Assembly (NCBI GenBank): GCA_963677605.2
Contig: CAXXDX010000007.1
Span: 682,001-746,000, forward strand
DNA: 64,000 bases
Source of the DNA: JAGLOK01 sp963677605
GTDB taxonomy: Bacteria; Bacillota; Clostridia; Christensenellales; UMGS416
Reading direction: 5' to 3'
The notes below the pieces were generated by a model that saw only the letters and a list, made by a program, of their open reading frames with translations, ran no database searches and had not been told where the DNA came from. Below, piece after piece: positions 59,303-64,000 of the stretch. A program made the translations under genes and the position numbers. Positions within the stretch are counted from its first letter, which is position 1. Every line of letters begins with the position of its first letter.

Positions 59303-61894
59303 TTATTTTTTGCCTTCAAATGCGTTTATATACATTTGTTTTATCTCGCTCATCAGCGGATATCTGGGGTTTGCTCCTGTGCACTGGTCATCAAATGCCT
59401 GCTCTGAGAGTTTGTCAAGGTTGTCGTAGAAAGCTTTTCTTGGAACACCGGCTTCTTCGATACTGGTGGGGATACCTACTTCTTTTTTAAGTTTTTCGAT
59501 TTCTTTAATTAGAAGCTCTACTTTTTCGTTGTCATTTTTGCCGCCGAGGTTCAAATACTCCGCAATCTTAGCATATCTGCGCTTTGTGTCTGGATATTTA
59601 TACTGCGGGAACGCTGCCTGCTTCCTTGGGTTATCCACTGCGTTAAATCTAATAACTTCATTTATAAGCAAGGCGTTTGCTATACCGTGAGGAACATGGT
59701 AGGCAGAGCCTAGTTTGTGAGCCATCGAGTGGCATACTCCAAGGAAAGCATTTGCAAAGGCCATTCCTGCAACTGTTGATGCGTGAGCCATTTTTTCTCT
59801 TGCTTTTACATCGGTTGTGCCGTTGTGGTATGCTTCAGGCAGATATTTAAACACGAGTCTTATCGCTTCCAGTGCCTGTCCGTTAGTATATTCCGATGCG
59901 AGGATTGACACATAGCTTTCGATAGCATGTGTAAGTGCGTCTATACCTGATGCCGCAGTTAAGCCTTTTGGCATATTCATCATAAGAGATGCGTCAATTA
60001 TCGCCATGTCAGGGGTCAGCTCATAGTCTGCGAGCGGATATTTAACGCCAGTTTTTTCATCGGTTATAACGGCAAAAGGTGTTACTTCAGAGCCTGTACC
60101 GGCAGTAGTGGGGATTGCGATAAGAGATGCTTTTTCACCCATTTTGGGGAATTGGAAAACACGTTTTCTTATGTCCATAAATCTCATTGCAAGGTCTGCA
60201 AAATCAATGTCCGGATGCTCATACAAAGTCCACATGATTTTCGCGGCATCCATTGGAGAGCCGCCGCCCAATGCGATAATTGTGTCAGGCTCATATGTAA
60301 GCATTTCTTTTGCGCCTTTTCTTGCAACTGCAAGTGTCGGATCCGGTTCAACTTCAGTGAACACTTTGAAATCAATGTCCATCTCTGTCAGCATTTCTGT
60401 TATTCTGTCCACGAATCCAAGCTCGTAAAGCATTTTGTCGGTTACTATAAATGCACGCTTTTTATTCATGTCCTTAAGCTCTTTAAGTGCTACCGGCATG
60501 CAGCCGTATTTAAAATATATTTTTTCAGGAACTCTGTACCAAAGCATGTTTTCCCGCCTTTCCGCAACTGTCTTTATATTCATCAGGTGTTTGACTCCTA
60601 CATTTTCAGAAACAGAGTTGCCGCCCCATGAGCCGCAGCCAAGCGTAAGCGAAGGAGCCAGCTTGAAGTTGTATAGATCGCCGATTGCTCCCTGTGATGA
60701 CGGCATGTTGATGATTGTGCGTCCGGTTTTCATAGCAGATTGGAACTTTGCGATTTTTTCTTGCTCCTGAACTTGGTCCACATATAAAACTGATGTGTGT
60801 CCAAGGCCGCCAAGCTCAACAAGACGCGCGGCTTTATACACGGCTTCGTTAAAAGTTTTTACCTTATACATAGCGAGTATCGGAGAAAGCTTTTCGTGGC
60901 TGAAAGGCTCTTCAAGCTCTGTTGACACAACTTCGCCGATTAACACTTTTGTGTCGTCAGGGACTGTGATTTTTGCAAGCTCAGCAAGTTTTAATGCGCT
61001 TTGCCCCACAATCTCTGCGTTTATTCTGCCGTCTTTAAGTATTATCTTGCGAACTTTTTCTGTCTGATCTTTGTTTAATATATATCCGCCTCGTGCTGTG
61101 AATTCTTTCTTCACTTCGTTATATACTTTATCCAGTACGATAACCGACTGTTCGGATGCGCAGATAACACCGTTATCGAAGCTCTTTGAAAGAAGGATTG
61201 AAGAAACCGCCATTTTTATATGTGCTGTATCATCTATAATTGCAGGTGTATTTCCCGCGCCAACGCCTATTGCCGGTTTTCCCGAAGAATATGCCGCACG
61301 AACCATTCCGGGGCCGCCTGTTGCGAGTATTAAGTCTGCATTCTGCATAACTGCGTTTGTAAGCTCCAGTGAAGGTTCATCAATCCATGCCAGAATATCT
61401 TTTGGCGCGCCTGCTTCGATTGCCGCATCTAAGACTATCTGAGCTGCTTTAATTGTGCTTTTCTTTGCTCTTGGATGGGGAGAAAATATCATTGCGTTTC
61501 TTGTCTTCAAAGCAAGCAGTGCTTTAAATATTGCAGTTGACGTAGGATTAGTCGTGGGGACTACCGCAGCAACTACACCAATTGGGTCAGCAACCTTGGT
61601 TACACCGAATGCATTGTCCTTTTCAATCACGCCGCATGTTTTTTCATCCTTATATTGGTTGTAGATATACTCAGATGCGAAGTGGTTTTTGATAACTTTG
61701 TCTTCGACGATCCCCATACCAGTTTCCGCTACCGCCATTTTTGCAAGCTCTATCCTTGCGTTGTTTGCTGCCATAGCTGCTGCGCGGAATATTTTGTCCA
61801 CCTGTTTTTGGGTAAAAGTCGCGTATTGTCTTTGTGCTGCCTTCACCTGCTCAAATTTTTTAAGTAATTGTTCCAAATTGTTTACCTTGCTCAT
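59303..61894 (-). CDS. adhE: Bifunctional acetaldehyde/alcohol dehydrogenase AdhE
   Basis: An 863-residue enzyme that turns acetyl-CoA to ethanol in two NADH-dependent steps and forms filaments (spirosomes). The aldehyde half (about 1-440) has its catalytic Cys in GVICASEQS and the NAD fold; the iron-dependent alcohol half (about 455-863) has the GGGSPMDAAK loop and Fe ligands in the HAIESY, CHSMAHKL and YHVPHGIAN segments. AAGGG precedes the ATG. A Rex-type operator lies at 61957-61974 upstream, and the four iron-sulfur and phosphatase genes follow on the same strand without a terminator. Confidence 0.97.
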   Translation of the reverse strand: MSKVNNLEQLLKKFEQVKAAQRQYATFTQKQVDKIFRAAAMAANNARIELAKMAVAETGMGIVEDKVIKNHFASEYIYNQYKDEKTCGVIEKDNAFGVTKVADPIGVVAAVVPTTNPTSTAIFKALLALKTRNAMIFSPHPRAKKSTIKAAQIVLDAAIEAGAPKDILAWIDEPSLELTNAVMQNADLILATGGPGMVRAAYSSGKPAIGVGAGNTPAIIDDTAHIKMAVSSILLSKSFDNGVICASEQSVIVLDKVYNEVKKEFTARGGYILNKDQTEKVRKIILKDGRINAEIVGQSALKLAELAKITVPDDTKVLIGEVVSTELEEPFSHEKLSPILAMYKVKTFNEAVYKAARLVELGGLGHTSVLYVDQVQEQEKIAKFQSAMKTGRTIINMPSSQGAIGDLYNFKLAPSLTLGCGSWGGNSVSENVGVKHLMNIKTVAERRENMLWYRVPEKIYFKYGCMPVALKELKDMNKKRAFIVTDKMLYELGFVDRITEMLTEMDIDFKVFTEVEPDPTLAVARKGAKEMLTYEPDTIIALGGGSPMDAAKIMWTLYEHPDIDFADLAMRFMDIRKRVFQFPKMGEKASLIAIPTTAGTGSEVTPFAVITDEKTGVKYPLADYELTPDMAIIDASLMMNMPKGLTAASGIDALTHAIESYVSILASEYTNGQALEAIRLVFKYLPEAYHNGTTDVKAREKMAHASTVAGMAFANAFLGVCHSMAHKLGSAYHVPHGIANALLINEVIRFNAVDNPRKQAAFPQYKYPDTKRRYAKIAEYLNLGGKNDNEKVELLIKEIEKLKKEVGIPTSIEEAGVPRKAFYDNLDKLSEQAFDDQCTGANPRYPLMSEIKQMYINAFEGKK

Positions 61895-61956
61895 GATATA
61901 TTTCCCTTCAAAATTATTGATTAATTAAAGTTAATGTTTTATAATTAAATAAAACT

Positions 61957-61974
61957 TTGTTAATATTTTAACGA
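61957..61974 (-). promoter_or_regulatory. Rex-type redox operator upstream of adhE
   Basis: TTGTTAATATTTTAACGA matches the Rex consensus TTGTTAA-N4-TTAACAA except one base in the right arm. It lies about 63 bp before the adhE ATG, between adhE and the divergent AraC gene, and would allow repression at low NADH/NAD+. Confidence 0.7.
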
Positions 61975-62013
61975 TATATTTTTATCTATACTACTCGGTT
62001 TTTTACAAAATGC

Positions 62014-62042
62014 TTGATTTTTTACACGGAAAGGCTTAAAAA
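62014..62042 (+). promoter_or_regulatory. Promoter of the AraC regulator, giving a leaderless transcript
   Basis: TTGATT (62014-62019), 17-bp spacer, TAAAAA (62037-62042), seven bases before the ATG at 62050. The -10 matches only four of six. Confidence 0.5.
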
Positions 62043-62049
62043 TTACTAG

Positions 62050-62883
62050 ATGAACATCGGAATAAACAAAAAAATAAGTGAAAATAAGCTTTATCAGATG
62101 GCAAACTCAAATATCACTTATTATGATTTTGACTCAAATTATATATGTGAATATTCATCTTATGACAAAGTCAGGCTTGTAGTTGTGTTTTCCGGATTGT
62201 TGAATTATACATTTGCAAGTGACTCGGTAAATCAGACAAATACAGATATGTTTCTTTTGCCTCAGTATTCTCACTTCACGCTGCATGTAGTAAAGCGTGC
62301 AAAATTAATGATAATTGAAGTTGATGATTCTCAGGTTAAGTCTGTATATCAGAATGTTGAAAATACAAGGCCGTTTAATGATGCTATTAATAATCCTAAA
62401 TTATATGTAGATATAACATATACAAATGTATTATTTGACAGTGTTCAAAAGATACACAGTGAATATGTCGAAAATAAAGAAAACCCGTATCTTGTTGAGC
62501 TTAATGTCTGCCGGCTTTTGTTTAATCTTTTAAATACAGAATATGCAGGATATCTGTTTTCTATTCGTGCGCACCATCCTATGGAGCAGGTTAGATACTA
62601 TATTGAGCGCAACCTGAAAGAAAGCATTAAGATAAATGACTTGGCGGAACTTGTGGGAATGACAGGGCCAAACCTAACAAATACATTTAAGCGTCATTTT
62701 GGACAAACTCCTATTAGCTATATAAATGAATGCAAAATGAAGTTTGCCGAAGAACTTCTGAAAGAAAGCTCTGTAACCGAAGTAGCCTTTGATATGGGAT
62801 TTGAAAACGTTTCAACATTTATCGCTCAGTTTAAAAAAATTCACGAAGTTACTCCGAAACAGTTTCAAATGCTATATATGTAA
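62050..62883 (+). CDS. AraC family transcriptional regulator, divergent to adhE
   Basis: A 277-residue activator: N-terminal cupin-like sensing domain (about 15-165) and a C-terminal AraC DNA-binding domain (about 175-277) with KINDLAELVGMTGPNLTNTF and VTEVAFDMGFENVSTFIAQF as the two helix-turn-helix motifs. There is no ribosome site in the normal place, and the ATG coincides with a predicted transcription start. It shares its upstream region with adhE and is likely to control the adhE operon; ligand unknown. A terminator follows. Confidence 0.9.
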   Translation: MNIGINKKISENKLYQMANSNITYYDFDSNYICEYSSYDKVRLVVVFSGLLNYTFASDSVNQTNTDMFLLPQYSHFTLHVVKRAKLMIIEVDDSQVKSVYQNVENTRPFNDAINNPKLYVDITYTNVLFDSVQKIHSEYVENKENPYLVELNVCRLLFNLLNTEYAGYLFSIRAHHPMEQVRYYIERNLKESIKINDLAELVGMTGPNLTNTFKRHFGQTPISYINECKMKFAEELLKESSVTEVAFDMGFENVSTFIAQFKKIHEVTPKQFQMLYM

Positions 62884-62884
62884 T

Positions 62885-62919
62885 AAAAGACGATAGCGGA
62901 GGGACCACTACCGTCTTTT
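62885..62919. terminator. Terminator after the AraC regulator gene
   Basis: AAAAGACG...CGTCTTTT stem of 15 bp with two mismatches or wobble pairs, followed by a short T run; usable on both strands with the convergent exchanger gene. Confidence 0.75.
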
Positions 62920-62958
62920 ATTTATATGAAATATGTGCTTGTGAGACTTATTTATTAA

Positions 62959-63966
62959 TTATGCTACGTTGAATATTCCCAGGGCCAAATATCCTATATA
63001 TGTAACATAAAGAGAAAGCAATGCAATTCCCTGCCATCTGTATAGTCTGCCTTTAATCCATGCAGGAACAATAACCAGAAGCGATAAAAACAGGACCAGA
63101 GGAACATCAAAAACCAACGCCTGAGGTACCATAGAACTAAACAATGGCAGCTTCTGCATTGAAACAAAAAGCCCGTCCGGTGAAATAATTGAACATGTAG
63201 ACAGTATGAGAACAATGTTTAATATGTTTGCACCTATTACATTTCCAACCGACAGTGAGAACTCTTTTTTAACTACTGCAGAGATTGTTGTGGCGAGCTC
63301 CGGCAGGGATGTTCCCAAAGCCACAACTGTAAGGCCTATTATCTGATCTGAAATTCCGGCTTTGTGTGCCAAAAATGTGGCATTGTTAACCAAGAGCTTA
63401 GCTCCGAATATAATACCAACTATTCCGGCTGCGAATTTAAGTGAGTTGGTTATTATTAGCTTGCGGGTAATTTCAGGGACATCTTCTTTATCATTAGTCT
63501 TTCTTGCTTTTTGAGCTGCTGTTATGCTATAGGCAAAAAACAATATCATGACTATACCAAGCAAAACTCCTTCAAAAGCATTGATGTGCCTGTCCAGCAT
63601 AAATACAATCAACAGTGCGATAGCTGAAAGAAGAAACGCGGATTTAGCTCTGAAAGTATTCTTGCGCACATGTGCCGGCAGCGCAGTTGCCGATATCCCC
63701 AGTATCAGAGCTGTATTGCATACAATAGAGCCTAGAGCGTTGCCTATTCCCATGTCCGGCACACCGTTTTTAACAGCAATTGTTGACACCATAAGCTCAG
63801 GAAGGGTAGTGCAAAGGGAGATAATTGTTGCCCCTATCAAAAGCTTGGGAATTCTTGTGACTTCCGCAAAATAGACTGTGCCGTCTACAAAGAAATCGCC
63901 GCCTTTTATAATCAATATAAATCCGGCAATAAGTAAAAGCGATGAGGTTAAAACAGTTAATTGCAT
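62959..63966 (-). CDS. Calcium/sodium antiporter (CaCA/YrbG family)
   Basis: A 335-residue polytopic exchanger with about ten membrane segments. The two inverted alpha repeats are seen in GNALGSIVCNTALILG and GTSLPELATT with GNVIGANILNIVL. Acidic ligands (Glu in TTLPELMVS and TSLPELATT) bind Ca2+. A hydrophilic loop of about 25 residues lies near residue 150-175. AGGA lies 8 nt before the ATG. Single gene. Ion is by family. Confidence 0.92.
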   Translation of the reverse strand: MQLTVLTSSLLLIAGFILIIKGGDFFVDGTVYFAEVTRIPKLLIGATIISLCTTLPELMVSTIAVKNGVPDMGIGNALGSIVCNTALILGISATALPAHVRKNTFRAKSAFLLSAIALLIVFMLDRHINAFEGVLLGIVMILFFAYSITAAQKARKTNDKEDVPEITRKLIITNSLKFAAGIVGIIFGAKLLVNNATFLAHKAGISDQIIGLTVVALGTSLPELATTISAVVKKEFSLSVGNVIGANILNIVLILSTCSIISPDGLFVSMQKLPLFSSMVPQALVFDVPLVLFLSLLVIVPAWIKGRLYRWQGIALLSLYVTYIGYLALGIFNVA

Positions 63967-64000
63967 TAGTACATCCTTATTTTGTTGATTTAGTTGGTAG

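Overview
The window reads as a piece of a low-GC (by eye roughly 40%) anaerobic member of the Clostridia. The gene families point that way: a pyrophosphate-type phosphofructokinase, AdhE next to two [FeFe]-hydrogenase-type proteins, zinc-type ribosomal protein S18, a Bce-type peptide-sensing ABC module, PadR/HAAS and DUF975 membrane proteins, and near-consensus sigma-A promoters. The genus cannot be named from the sequence. No phage, insertion sequence, CRISPR array or rRNA was seen.

Layout. 1-2.3 kb: the end of an L-lactate permease and a polyprenyl-phosphate-type glycosyltransferase. 2.3-4.2 kb (minus strand): a PadR regulator, a HAAS/DUF1700 protein and a DUF4097 protein. 4.3-8.7 kb: PPi-dependent phosphofructokinase, then the yybS-rplI-dnaB replication/ribosome block; dnaB carries a frameshift near its end. 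8.8-13.6 kb: an EAL phosphodiesterase behind a perfect promoter plus immediate terminator, an M6-like metalloprotease (frameshifted near its end), a diguanylate cyclase, tRNA-Thr and an orphan response regulator. 13.7-15.3 kb: a CapA protein and a GNAT enzyme with a Cys/Gly tail. 15.4-17.25 kb: a non-coding array of about four degenerate 390-500-bp repeats. 17.25-28.3 kb: a lipoprotein hydrolase, a protein with a metallothionein-like tail, a glycosyltransferase, DUF1292, a frameshifted AAC(3) gene, pgi, DUF3810, mreB, an alpha/alpha-barrel protein and a TtcA-like enzyme.

28.4-31.8 kb: rpsF-ssb-rpsR, then DUF975, an ECF-like sigma factor and a membrane partner. 31.9-37.1 kb: cell-surface functions (phosphodiester glycosidase, SGNH-like plus MBOAT O-acyltransferase, second CapA). 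37.1-39.3 kb: an AmmeMemoRadiSam pair with fused Memo and AMMECR1 domains. 39.4-44.3 kb: an esterase, a CAT-fold protein, CheW and a chemoreceptor. 44.5-53.4 kb: DUF502, a TetR/nitroreductase operon, a BceRSAB-like module and a PAS-GGDEF-HD-GYP protein.

53.7-62.9 kb: an aldo/keto reductase, then the most interesting operon: adhE, a [2Fe-2S] protein, a sensory HydS-type [FeFe] hydrogenase with a PAS domain, a SpoIIE/PP2C phosphatase and a group-B-like [FeFe] hydrogenase. A near-perfect Rex-type operator lies upstream and an AraC regulator is divergent. It looks like a fermentation redox module in which ethanol formation and hydrogen sensing share one transcript. A Na+/Ca2+ exchanger ends the window.

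Two genome-wide habits show up: three convergent gene pairs share a single TTAA as both stop codons, and three genes appear to have leaderless promoters. Three genes carry a one-base indel near their 3' end, each in a short homopolymer, which may be assembly errors.
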